DNA of 64,000 nt from the NCBI GenBank assembly GCA_917880885.1, contig OU862931.1:14271337-14335336 (forward strand). Reading direction: 5' to 3'. This stretch comes from Limnephilus marmoratus (Eukaryota; Arthropoda; Insecta; Trichoptera; Limnephilidae). A program made the position numbers and the translations under genes. This document shows positions 53,042 to 63,945 of the stretch, one piece after another. The notes below the pieces were generated by a model. It worked only from the letters and a program-made list of their open reading frames with translations, was not told where the DNA came from and did no database searches. Numbering within the stretch: the first letter of the stretch is position 1; every line of letters begins with the position of its first letter.

Positions 53042-53082
53042 GCCGACGTTTAGGACAGCGTTGCAGTGTCCATCATCAGGGC
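53042..53082 (-). ncRNA. Hammerhead-like motif, family 3
   Basis: GCC-CTGATGA-T-GGACA-(C...G)-TGTCC-TAAACGTC-GGC. Core CTGATGA intact, stem I GCC/GGC, stem II GGACA/TGTCC with a 9-10 nt loop, palindromic stem III ACGT, triplet GTC. GAAA is TAAA, which should reduce or abolish activity. Confidence 0.6.
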
Positions 53083-53575
53083 AGATCCGGCATAAAAAAA
53101 AGAAGTTTTTAATGACGTTTTAAATTTAAGTACTTATATCGTTTATTTATTTAATTTTACGAGGAAGGTAGTTATAAACTTGAATGGCCTTGTAGTAAGG
53201 TCCTATTTGAAATGTAGTTTGTTAATTTTTTTATGAACCTTGTGGCGTGTTTATGTGTTGAGGTTTTTTTATATTATAAGATTACTATATGATCGAGCAG
53301 ATTTCACTTTCTTAGTCGGTAATAAGGTGCATCGTTGTAATTTGTTTCTAATACGCTGACAGATGTTTTTTACTGAACAAACAGATTCCTTCAAAACTTG
53401 GAACCTGAAAAGATGGGACCTTGCCGGTCTCCAGCAAATAGAATTAAAAAGTGCAAAATTATCCGGCAAATGTGATTGCAAAAATAAACTAACTCGGAAT
53501 ACTTATTTAAACAGAGTGATGTGACCTGATAAATTAAACAATTTTTATATTTACATATTTTTTGCGTACACATCT
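53083..53575 (-). other. Sequence 5' of the family 3 motif; unassigned frames
   Basis: A 70-codon minus frame (53269-53481) is positively charged (QRIRNKLQRCTLLPTKKVKSA) and lies upstream of the motif on the same strand. It may be the C-terminus of the element's ORF, but I cannot assign it. Confidence 0.3.
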
Positions 53576-53579
53576 AGGG

Positions 53580-55170
53580 GAATGTATCCCTGAAATTTAG
53601 TTGGTAGTCGGAAGGCCGAAATAATTTTTTTAATATCACAAGTTTTCCTCGACATCAGCGAAACCAATTGATCTCACAGGGGTCGGTTTTAGAAAAGGTC
53701 AAGCATGCGGCAAAATAATGTAAGGGCAAATAATAAATAAAGTAGATAGAAAATCAAAACAAGTGGGAATAAATTCCCTACAAAACAACGTAAGCGAATT
53801 TTCCAAATTCAGCGTAATGTATGTGACGCGCAAATACGCAAGACCAAATTGATCTTATACGGGACGTGCTGTCAATACTAAGGTCAGACGGAAGCCCTCG
53901 GCCGTGACTTATTGAATGCCCCTTGAGCGTAAGGGTGGATTTATAGGCCTTAAGGACGGAACGTATTCATAAATAGAATTATACATCCAAAGGATGAAGG
54001 CTCTGATGGGTGGGAAGGGAAAGGTTCTCAGTTCTTTGAGCAAAACCAAAATTTGGCTGATTTTGTTTTGAAAATAAAATCCACATAGGTTGTTTTAAAG
54101 AAATTTGTAAAATTTGTCAATTTTGAATGCTTTTTTTATCAGATGCTTTGACAATTTCATCATTTTTTTCTAGCAGTAAAAATGATTCTGAGTCGTTCTG
54201 CTAATAAATTTTATAAATAATAAAAAACCACTCTGCGTCATAAGCAAAAAGTTTTAATTCCGTTAAGCCGCTGCTACCCGAATTTCTACCGATTTCTTAC
54301 ATATCTCCCTTAAACACAAGTTTTAAAGCTCTTAAAAAATATGTATTATTCTTGAAGACAATATCTAGATATTACCCGCGCCGAAACGCAGATTACATAA
54401 AATTCTCTCGATAGAAAAAATCGCAAAGTATGCTCCAAAAATTATTATAAACACGTTTTCAGTTATTTTATAAGTTATATGTATGAAAAAGATCACAGTG
54501 TTTCTTTAAGTGCTGTTTAAGACAACCCCTGCGAGATTTTTGCTCTATTTTAAAGGAGTTATATTTTATTAAACATTTTCACAATTTTCGCATCGATTTT
54601 GTCGCTTTAAATATCCTCTAACATTCGTAATTTCATATCTATCCATCTTCTTCTTTTTGAGCCCGGTTGCGGTGCCTGCTTGTATTATTTTTGTTGAATT
54701 TCTTTTACTTGACAAATTGATACAAATTTAAAACATGAAAATTTTACTAATTATTAAGTTTCGCAGAACGAAAAGAATACAGACAATGGCGAAGATAGCG
54801 TCAATGGGGAGATATTCTTTGAAGAATACACAAGATTTCATATTTGAATCTCTTCTTAGATGTAAAAACCATAATTTTTTTTTTGTTTATTTGCATGAAA
54901 TTTTAAAAAATTGAAAACTTTAAATTTTGAAATACTCTTTGTTCGATTTATTAAAATCACCGTTAACATTACTTATTAAAAGCAAGTACTTGTTTTTTTT
55001 ATTTCCAATTCCGATTTGATTAACGCCATTTAAATTATATTTTAACTGTATCTACTGTAAACCCATCATGTGATAAGAAGTAAGATTTGGTACTCGGTAT
55101 TGTTTAAATAATAATAATTGGATTTGTTTCAAAGTTCCCATGAAAACATCCTTATCTCGATTGTTTTATT
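53580..55170. other. AT-rich, nothing recognised
   Basis: No open frame above 60 codons and no clear repeat; GCGCCGAAACGCAGATTAC near 54380 may be part of repeat C. Confidence 0.4.
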
Positions 55171-55174
55171 AGAA

Positions 55175-55770
55175 TTACGGTTCCCGGCATGCGTTGCAAA
55201 GCCATTTTCAAAGAAATAATTATTTCTCCCTGCATGTCCTTTCCCGTGCGTCCCGTTTCCCTCCCAAGACCCCTTCCCCTCCCGCGTTCCCTTTCCACCT
55301 ACCCCGCCATCCCGCTACCCTCTCCCGCTCCCTGTCAACCCCCCTCACGCGTTCCATTTATTCAGTCCCAGTGCTTTTAGTTTTCAAACAGCTCGCGTGC
55401 CACCTATTGCTTTTTTTTAAGTTTAATTTTTCAATATTACAAACATTCATTGTTGTACATTATAATAAAAATCAATTAAATTTGGTACCCTATATAGGTA
55501 CCTATCTGAAAAATTCGAAGACAATTCTTTTGTTACAAAAAAAAAAGCTGCTTTCTAAATTCACATTCATTAAACGCGCGAACTGTCAAACGTGCGAAGT
55601 GATAGTCAGTAAGTTTTTTTCTGCGCAATTTTCTTAATTTTTCTTTCCGTAATAACCTTCAACCAAATATTAGAAATCTTTTTAAAAAGATGAATGAAAA
55701 AGGTAAAGTCGTTCTGAAGTTATGGCGTAACCAAGGTAAACAGGGATTCATTTTATGTATATAGATAAAT
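55175..55770 (+). repeat. repeat C
   Basis: Starts CCCGGCATGCGTTGCAAAGCC, has a strongly C/T-rich block to about 55340, and ends with AAGTCGTTCTGAAGTTATGG (55712), a motif also at 57931-57950. The two overlapping + frames (63 and 147 codons) come from the C/T-rich block, and I do not call them genes. Confidence 0.5.
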
Positions 55771-55856
55771 AATTCTAAATAAAGTGCAAATCTTTTTTAA
55801 AGATTGCTTTTCCAAACAGAAGAGCAGAACGAGCAAACTATTTTATTTTTTTATAT

Positions 55857-56216
55857 TTGTTCCACAAAGGGGGCCAATTCCATGCCACTACTAGATAATT
55901 CCCCTCAAGGCATATGTCATCTTTGAGGATGCTGTGTGAAGGTTATTTTTAGAAAAGGAAGTAGAAGAAAATTCTGGGAAGGAAAAAGGTATGGGGGATG
56001 CTTAGGAATCTGGGCGTCAGTGTGACCAGAAGTAAAGGACCAATGAATCCAATCCCCCACTGCAGTGCAAATCTATCCGAGAGATACCTGCCGGAGAGAT
56101 CAAAACCAACCCGGCCACCCCTTCTAAGAAACCAAACGTAACGAAAAACTTGGCAGAGGTGTTGGTTATCCAAAAATGGCTTCCATGGCAGCGGTACCCA
56201 TACCCACCTCCCAAAT
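55857..56216 (-). mobile_element. repeat A, diverged copy
   Basis: TTCCCCTCAAGGCATATGTC, AAATTCTGGGAAGG, GTCAGTGTGACCAG, CCCCCACTGCAGTGC, CCGGAGAGATC, and 5' end ACCCACCTCCCAAATAG. The tail hairpin is eroded. Confidence 0.8.
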
Positions 56217-56219
56217 AGA

Positions 56220-57590
56220 AAATGGTTACATTATTAAAAGCGTTACACATAAATAAATAACTAACAATTCTAACTCGTAGCCGCAAAGAAAGCCGTTTCA
56301 TTATGCTCTTCAGAAAAAAAACAGCATTTTCAAGCAACAGGTCTGTGAGCATTATCTCTTGAGAAGATTTTAAGATTTTTTTTGTAGAAAAGTGAAAGTG
56401 TTTTTGCCAAAGCTTCAGCTCGTAAACATGCATTAAAATACACTTTAAAACCACTTACATCCATCACTTTTTTCCGCATGAAGAACACAAGATGAGCTTT
56501 CGGGTAATAACCTGCGATAACAGCAGGTAATAAAAATGTTTCAAGGAGATAATCCTTATCGCTAATTTTACGTATATAAAAAGAAAACTTGCACCGTGTC
56601 TTTGCTTTTCTGATTTTATCAGATCAAATGTTATCAACCTTATCTGGTCTATAGGCATACAAGTATTTGTATACGACTTATTTGAATTCATTAAGATTTT
56701 TTTATTATTTTTAATTGATAAACTAATTTTCATTTTATTTTTTTTATTTTATTTTATTAGGAACATTTACAGGTTAATAACATTACATGCATTAAACAAA
56801 CAATAAATTATAATAATTAGGTTGCAACACAATAACAAATGTTCACATCATGCCCAAATAATAAATAAAAAGTCAATAATTATTAACATTTTTTGCCTAA
56901 TATTACAGAGATAGGAACTAGATAAATAATCTGAACACAGTCTATATATTGTGTGATACATAAAATATACAGATAAGATAAGATAAAAAACAATAAAAGT
57001 AGAAAAAATAAATACATAAAAATAATGATGAAAACTGAAAAACACTAGATGTAAGATCGAGAAATAATATGTACATTAATAAAAAAAACAAGTGAAAGTA
57101 AGATAAAAGTAAAGTGATGGTTCTCACAAAAAAATTGTAAAATATAGTGTGCCAGTTTTATGGCTATTTAAAAAAAATAAAATATTTATAAAACAAAAAA
57201 ATTTAAAAAAAAAAACACCGGACTTAAAGTGGAAAAATAATATATATACGCATATGTATGTATATACACATATAAGTACGTATTACATTATTTTTAATAA
57301 AAAAATAATAAAAAAAAACATAAAAAGTAAGGTAATAATTATTTAGTTTTGTTAAAGTGAATTAATCTACGAGTATTTGGTAATGAATTGGTTATTATAA
57401 GGCTCCATTAACTATATGTTTGAAAGAGCTTAAAGTACATGACAAGATATCAGCATCGATACATTTTTTGTTATAATGATTACAAGTTCTTAATAAGAAA
57501 GAATTTTGCCTGAGACTAGTTGAAGCAATTTCGACATGAAACAATGACTTGTCCCAATGTTTAAGACAAGATTTTTATGCATAGCACAAA
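56220..57590. other. AT-rich, nothing recognised
   Basis: Several minus frames of 60-145 codons (56017-57127) are hydrophobic by-products of A-rich sequence. A TATATACGCATATG-type alternating stretch lies near 57240. Confidence 0.45.
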
Positions 57591-57596
57591 GGGTAA

Positions 57597-57743
57597 CAAT
57601 TATTATTAGCAATAATTATCAGCCTGAAACACTCAAAAGGACCACTCATCAGTAGAACACGGGTTCAAGTCCCGTCGGCGGCATGTATCTTTTCTCGGAA
57701 GATTTTTTCAATGTAGATGAGTGTTTCAGGCTTATAATAATTG
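57597..57743. repeat. Inverted repeat enclosing a tRNA-like T-arm
   Basis: Arms CAATTATTAT + TCAGCCTGAAACACTCA and TGAGTGTTTCAGGCTTA + ATAATAATTG enclose GTAGAACACGGGTTCAAGTCC-CGTCGGCGGCA, a perfect T-stem/loop with a B-box (GGTTCAAGTCC) and an acceptor-like 3' strand. No D-arm. It could be a MITE that captured a tRNA end or a tRNA-derived element. Confidence 0.6.
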
Positions 57744-57784
57744 TAAATATTTTTTTTTAATAATCTTGACTGTCATTTCAGCCT

Positions 57785-57960
57785 TTTATCACAGTTTTCA
57801 AAAAGCTTGCGAACCACCTATTGCAATTTTTGTATGCGAAGTTAATAATGACCGAGCTCACAAGTAGTTTTATACAAACCTTGTCTTGACAATAACGAAC
57901 ACAAAAAAGAATTATCCAATTTGGTGCAGTCGTTCGGAAGTTATGCGCGTACATAAGAAG
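57785..57960 (+). repeat. repeat C, 3' part
   Basis: GTTTTATACAAACCTTGTC, GTGCAGTCGTTCGGAAGTTATGCGCG is shared in part with 55700-55735. Similar words precede simple repeats in many arthropod genomes. It leads directly into the minisatellite. Confidence 0.5.
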
Positions 57961-57965
57961 CGCGT

Positions 57966-58197
<232 letters not shown>

Positions 58198-58223
58198 TAG
58201 AAAATAGAAGATAGAACTTCCAC

Positions 58224-58257
58224 AAAGACCTTCCTCTGCTGTGAGGAAGGTCTTTTT
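58224..58257. repeat. 13-bp hairpin with T-run
   Basis: AAAGACCTTCCTC and GAGGAAGGTCTTTTT pair across a 6-nt loop, 27 bp past the minisatellite. It resembles a bacterial terminator in form, but there is no bacterial context. Confidence 0.7.
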
Positions 58258-58261
58258 AAGG

Positions 58262-58760
58262 AAGTGAAATAGATATATGTATCCAGGTCTGTCTGGGATA
58301 ATTTTTTATCAATGTCTGTCTGGAATAATAGTGTTTTTTTGAAGTGTTTGGCTAACCTTCCAATTATTAACGTATCTAATGTTCATATTATCAAAAACTT
58401 TTTACCTTAAAATATTTATACAAACGTAAATGAAAGGACCCGGAGATCAAATTGCTCAAATACCTACGTGGAATATTAAGAAAAAGAAAGCAAATAAAGG
58501 GAATGATTTTTTTTAACTTTGTAGAATACTTCAATATTTGAAAATGTTTTGAATTTCACCAATTTTTTTGTTTGTTTATTTCATTCCAGTTGATTAGTCA
58601 GACATCTCCATTAAAATCTAAAATTTGAGTTGAGTATGTAATCATACGTAAAAGTCTATCTGGAACGATAATCAGATTAATAAAAAAAACAACAAAATCA
58701 ATTATAATGCGGAAGAATATTTCAAAATGCCTGACTGATATACCAGACCGTTAGACCTTC
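58262..58760. other. AT-rich, nothing recognised
   Basis: CTGTCTGGGATAAT / CTGTCTGGAATAAT repeats at 58290 and 58316; otherwise featureless. Confidence 0.4.
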
Positions 58761-58989
58761 CGGTATTATTTTATTTATTTATTAATTTTCGGGAAATCGA
58801 CAGTTTACATTTATTTCAGTTTGTACATAGTATTAAATAGCCAAAATAAAACCAATTATGGATTTCCTTCTTGTGACTTTACTTCTATGGGGACAGCAAA
58901 TAAGAATGTAAATTTAATTTGTAAAAAAAGGAATATGAATCCAAAACTATATGAAACAAAAAAAAATATGTATATATATACTCAAAACA

Positions 58990-59239
58990 ATTTTTTTTTT
59001 AATATAAATAGAAAAATTACAAAACAAAAAATCTATCAATACATTGGTAGCCATGGAGAGAGGTTGTACATAAAAATCAAATCATAACAGAAATATAAAC
59101 ATAACATTATTCAAGAACTAAAACATTTTTTTTTTTAATATAAAATGAAAAATTACAAAACAAAAAATCTATCAATACATTGGTAGCCATGGGGAGAGGT
59201 TGTACATATAAATCAAATCACAACAGAAATATAAACAAT
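58990..59239. repeat. 136-bp tandem duplication in the L-A 3' UTR
   Basis: ACATTGGTAGCCATGG occurs at 59041 and 59177 with matching T-run leaders and GAGAGGTTGTACAT, giving a 136-bp period. The 41.5-kb copy has a single unit. Confidence 0.85.
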
Positions 59240-60224
59240 TTTTTTTTTTTTTTTGTTAAATAATCGGAGACGGTTTACATATATATAGTTCCCGAGAGCA
59301 CTTAGGCCATAGACCCATTGTACTATCTCCCATTTTACCTCATTCCTTTGACAGTAACCCAGTCCCTTTTATAAAGTTCACCAGGATTGTCATTCGAAAT
59401 GAAGCTATATCTTCTGGTCCGAGAATGTGTCTTCCCAGGTCTCATTTCCCCTCTTCACTCCTCCTTGGTTCCCTGAAGGCCCCACGACGGAAGAGGGCTC
59501 ATCTCTCCTCTCCACTCCTTAATTCCCCGAAGGCTCCACGACGGAGAGTCCACCTCCCCTTGGTTTCCTAAAGGCCCCACAAGGGAAGAGTCCACTCCAC
59601 CTTGGTTCCCCGAGGGCCCCAGGAGGGAAGAGAACTTCATCTCTCCTCCTTGGTTCCTCTAAGGCCCCACAGAGGAAGAGTTCACCAAGATGGCCTCATT
59701 TCTCCTCTTCACTCCTATATGGTTCCTCGAAGGCCCCACATGGGAAGAGGACATTATCTCTCCACTTCACTCCTCCTTGGTTCCACAAAGGCCCCGCGCT
59801 GGAAGGGTGCCCTTCCCCTTGGTTCCTCGAAGGCCCCACAAGGGAAGAGTTCATGGAAGTGGCCTCAGCTCACCTCTCCACGGTTTCTCCTCTTGGTTCC
59901 TCTTACGGCCCCAGGAAGGAAATCCACAGAGGTGGCCTCAGCATTCCTAGGTTCCCAAAAGGCCCCTAGTTTTCGAATGGTCCATTTTTTTTTGTCCCAC
60001 GAGTTACCAGGGAAATAGAAAGTCCACTCCAGCAGAGCCCTGAGTGCTGGAGTGAGGTCTAAATACTCCGAGATGCGACCTTGTTTCTCGGAGGCACCGT
60101 TCGTGACGCTGTTCCCCAGGACATTCAGCCTGAGCACGGTAGCTCACACCTTGGCTTGGGATGGCTATTGCAGGTTTGTGTTTTCCACTCCCTGAGCGAT
60201 GGGTTCGCCACACTCCCTACGCTA
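59240..60224 (-). mobile_element. 985-bp LINE insertion with 13-bp target duplication and internal VNTR
   Basis: The target duplication AAATATAAACAAT lies at 59227-59239 and 60225-60237; the poly-A is the T16 run at 59240-59255. The 3' UTR has CAATGGGTCTATGGCC, as in some R1-like LINE ends. About ten imperfect repeats of a unit with CTTGGTTCC..GAAGGCCCC and GGGAAGAG, spaced 40-75 bp, occupy 59459-59975. Frames at 59602-60213 on both strands follow these repeats and are not convincing genes; the source ORF is cut off. Confidence 0.88.
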
Positions 60225-60244
60225 AAATATAAACAATAAAAACA

Positions 60245-61925
60245 TAACACTATTCAAGAACCGTCAGAGAAATACTCTTTTATGGACCTTTTAAGTAAGC
60301 TCGCAATTGAAAATGTCCACATTGGATAATACGCTATTATAACTATTGCATAGTCTGCTCAGGCAAGAATTCTGCTTACAGTTTGTCTTGCATTGATCCA
60401 CCCTGAACAGGACAGAAGAGCGTGTTGAACGTGCAGGTACATTTAATTGAATTTTATTTAGCAACTCTGGGCATTGAATATTATTGTTGACTACTTTATA
60501 CAGGAATAGTGCATCCAAATGATGCCTTCGTACACTCAATGAATCAATTTTAAAGTGTGAAGCTGCCTCTGCATAATTATTAAATCTTACAAATGATTTG
60601 TAACAAAGATATTTTAGGAATTTGTTTTGAATAGCCTCAATTTTGTTTATGTGGATTTTGTAAAATGGAGACTAAACAACTGATGCAAACTCCAGATGAC
60701 TCCGTACGTAGGCAAAGTGGAGTTGCTTAATGATATTGATGCTATTAAAAAGTTTTGTGTTTCTTATGATGAAACCTAACATTTTAGAAGCTTTATTTGT
60801 GATTTATTGTATATGAAGGTTATATTGTAGTTTACTATCAAGGGTTATTCCAAGATCACGAATATCTGAGACCATTGCAATGTTGTTTTTATTATTAGAA
60901 TAATTAAATAATGTTTTATTTTTATTTCTTGAAAAGGTAATGTGATGACATTTTGAGACATTTAGAAATAGTTGATTATGTTGGCAATTAATAGTTAAAT
61001 ATATTTTTTAAATCATGTTGTAAATTGACACAATCGTTTAGACTTTTTATTGGCTTGTATAGCTTGGCATCATCAGCAAATAATTTTATTTCAGAGTATT
61101 TAACAACATTGACCAAATCATTGATATATAAAATGAAAAGCAATGGTCCGAGATGAGAACCCTGTTGGATCCCAGAGGAAATTTCACTGAAATCTGATTT
61201 GAAACCCTTTATTGTTACTGCCTGTGATCTCTTGAGTATATAAGATGTAACCCAACGAAATAAATTACCACGTATACCTAATGACCAAAGTTTTCTGAGT
61301 AATAGTTTTTGATTAATTTTATCAAATGATATCTACTTGAGTGCGGTTGTCCATGTGATCGACAATGAATTCAGTAAGAAGAACGAGGTTACTTTCCACA
61401 TTTCTGCCTTTTGTAAAACTATGTTGCTTTGTTGTAATGGTGTGATTCAGTTGTGGGCTTAGATATTTGTAAACATTTTTTTCCATTAACTTACTGAATA
61501 GTGTTACTTTTGAAATCGGCCGATAGTTTTTAACATTATTTTTTCCACCATTTTTGTGGATTGGTGTTACATAGGCTCTTTTCCATATTTCAGGTACCGT
61601 GCCTTCGTTCATTGATTTATTATATACATATAATGCAGAGAGATTTTGCAAGTGTTTCCGCGCAGTTAACTACAAGTATGGAGGAATGTCATCACACCCC
61701 GCGCTTGTGTTTATCTCAAGAGCTTTTATTTCTTTTAAGACTATTTCTCGTGAGAATTTGACCGTGGTGATATTTATATTATTTGTGTTTTTCGGTATAT
61801 CTAATGTTGGTAGGTTATTATCATTTATGTAAACTGATTGGAAATATTCCATGAAAATATTGCATATGTCTTGGCCATTATCTGCTTTTTGTAATCTAGG
61901 TGCATCGTCCTTGGAATAGACGATT
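60245..61925 (-). pseudogene. L-A ORF2: reverse transcriptase domain, broken
   Basis: Blocks in order on the minus strand: APRLQKADNGQDICNIFMEYF (61900s), LKEIKALEINTSAGCDDIPP (the 'K-s-aG-DgIP' block), GTVPEIWKRAYVTPIHKNG, NVKNYRPISKVTLFSKLMEK, TKQHSFTKGRNVESN, then a frame change near 61325 around the first catalytic Asp region. These are followed by GIQQGSHLGPLLFILYIND (61160s), LFADDAKLYK (catalytic FADD, ~61070), stops near 60990, and the C-terminus SVRRHHLDALFLYKVVNN, VPARSTRSSVLFRVDQC (60291-60539). At least three frame changes make it inactive. Confidence 0.88.
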
Positions 61926-62210
61926 GTGTTTTTTTCATGTTATTGAAATGATTCCAGAAGAGTTTAGGATTGCCATTAATGTTACTTTCAGCAGTATATA
62001 TATAATTAATGTAGAGTTGTTGTGCAATTCGTTTTTGTCTAGATCTTAAGAGTGAAAACGTTTGGTAGTCACGTGGATTTTGAAATTTTTAAAAAATTTT
62101 ATGATATTTATTTTTTTCTTTAATTATTTTTATAAGAGATGACGTATACCATGGTGGATAATTACAGTTTTTAGCCGGTTTAGTTGGTACATAATTTATT
62201 TTAATATTGT

Positions 62211-63714
62211 TCAGTATGTCATAGAAGACATCAGTTGAGTATTCAGATGGATAAGTTTATGATCCCAATCAATTTCATTTAATTTTGTGTTTATTATTGA
62301 ATAATCCGCTTTTCTGTTCAAAAATATTTGATTTGCGTTAGTTTTCAGGTTTTTATTTATTTTTTTAATAGGAATTGAAATTAGTAGTGTTTTATGATAA
62401 ACATCCTCTGGTACCAATGGGATATTATTATGGGTAATTTTCAATAGTATGTTGCTCACAGCTAAGTCAAGAATGCGATTATTTATACTATTTATTTATT
62501 TATTGAAAAAAATAAGAAGTACATGAGAAACATAAGCTGCATATCTCACTAGGGCATTCCTGTATCGAGATATGCAATTTTACATTGTAATTTAAACAAA
62601 AAACATACATATGAACTAATTAAAAATATAATTATAAACCTATAAAAACATATAACAATAAGCAAATTAAAGATAACATAACAATAAGCAAATTAGATAC
62701 TTTAACAATAAGCAAATTAAAAAGTACATAATAATATATAAGTTAAGTTATTAAATTTGGATTGTATGAAATATAGCTGAATTCCAGAATGATTTATGAT
62801 ACAAGCGACAACATGGGTAATCCAAAACCATCACTCTCAGTTATTATACATATTTTGACCATTTTCTTGAATAAATGTAATGTACCAATAGTTTTTATTT
62901 TTTCATTGAGCATATTATAAAGCAACGGAGCTTTATATGAAAAACTTCTTTGTCCAAAGGATGTTTTGGTATGTACCGGCTGATACATTAAAGAAGAGCC
63001 CAATCTAGTGATGCGCACTTGTTGAGATCTTTTCGCAGTGATAATGTTGTTGAAAAATTTACAGAGAGCCTGTATTATGTACAACTGCCTTATTGCCTTA
63101 TATTACTATTACTCTGAGAGTTGTATTGTTTCAGATTATTAAATGACAAAAATTCTATAATGTTCAAGTGGGCGGGGTTTAATGAATTGATCGGTTCACT
63201 ACACATATAATCACAGTTTTCATTAATTGGTAGCCAATGTAAGTGAGATAGATTGTAATCTCCAACCAAAATGAAACTATCATTATTGTTATCTGTCATA
63301 ATTTGTGAAGTTTTGTTTATGTGAGACGTAATATTTATGAGGTGCTTACTATCAGGTGCAATATACGAAGTGCATATGTGAATTTTTTTACCAGGAAGTG
63401 AAAGCGTTACCCACATGTCTTCCGCCTCAGAGCTCCATTCTATTTTTGATCCGAAATAAATTTATTTTTTACTGCAATTAAAACTCCGCCACCGCCATCT
63501 GATTGAGGTTATGGTAATCTCTATCTCGTCTGTAAACCTGATATCTTGGATCGAATAGTTCCTCATTAAAGATTGAATTGTTAAGCCATGTTTCACTGAG
63601 ACAAATAATGTTATAGGCGTTTAATAGTACATTTTGAAGAAAAGAATTCGTTTTAGTTCTGAGATCTCTTGTATTTTGATAGTACAATTCTAAAGATTCC
63701 ATTTTAAGATACAA
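62211..63714 (-). pseudogene. L-A ORF2: AP endonuclease domain, split by a nested LINE
   Basis: The N-terminus LELYYQNTRDLRTKTNSF, NIICLSETWLNNSI (catalytic Glu in SETW), YQVYRRDRD is followed by a +1 shift near 63505, where GGGVLIAV switches frame. MWVTLSLPGKKIHICTSYIAP and FILVGDYNLSHLHW (G-D-x-N) come next. After the insertion at 62491-63100 the domain resumes: NNRILDLAVSN and LVPEDVYHKTLLISI (catalytic His in D-x-x-H). All endonuclease landmarks are present but split. Confidence 0.88.
62491..63100 (-). mobile_element. Nested LINE 3' end in the L-A endonuclease
   Basis: The ORF C-terminus, 62794-63084, reads KSFGQRSFSYKAPLLYNML-like (SFGQRSFSYKAPLLYN, LNEKIKTIGTLHLFKK). The 3' UTR contains the stem-loop GCATATCTC-GATACAGG...CCTAG-TGAGATATGC, and an (AATA)n tail ends at 62491. 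A near-duplicate of about 9 bp (TATACTATT / TATTACTATT) flanks it. Confidence 0.85.
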
Positions 63715-63746
63715 TATAGTTAATTTGAAAGTTACTGTTATGTTCT

Positions 63747-63945
63747 AAGCGTTATTGATGGAAATATCGTATTTTTTTAGTTTTTCTAGATCGTTATAAG
63801 AGTTAATACAATAGTGATCTGAGTTTTCATTTAGTCTCCCATAAATTTTACAATTTTTAATCTAGCAAAATTTGAATTTATTAATTTTGGTAAACTCTCT
63901 GACCTTTTTGTAGAGTACTTGGTTTTTATGAGTTAAATGTTCATT
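63747..63945 (-). pseudogene. L-A ORF1 C-terminus (baculovirus FP-like fold motif)
   Basis: Read on the minus strand: NEHLTHKNQVLYKKVREF, FKFC-stop-IKNCKIYGRLNENS, INSYNDLEKL, ending at TAG 63747. The 'I-NEHLT-N--L-----R-----YKF-W---GKIY-R' pattern is the C-terminal domain found in ORF1 of many insect LINEs and in baculovirus FP protein. One W codon has become TAG. ORF1 continues beyond the window edge. The presence of ORF1 confirms a bicistronic element. Confidence 0.75.

Noticed and set aside
55194..55637. 147-codon plus frame
   Set aside because: Driven by a C/T-rich block of repeat C followed by AT-rich sequence; no homology recognised.
56017..56454. 145-codon minus frame
   Set aside because: Runs from AT-rich DNA into a repeat A copy; a chance frame.
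58224..58257. Bacterial-type terminator implying bacterial DNA
   Set aside because: All other content is insect transposons; the hairpin stands alone.
59602..60213. Overlapping frames of 60-138 codons on both strands
   Set aside because: They lie in the VNTR part of a truncated LINE insertion and carry no domain.
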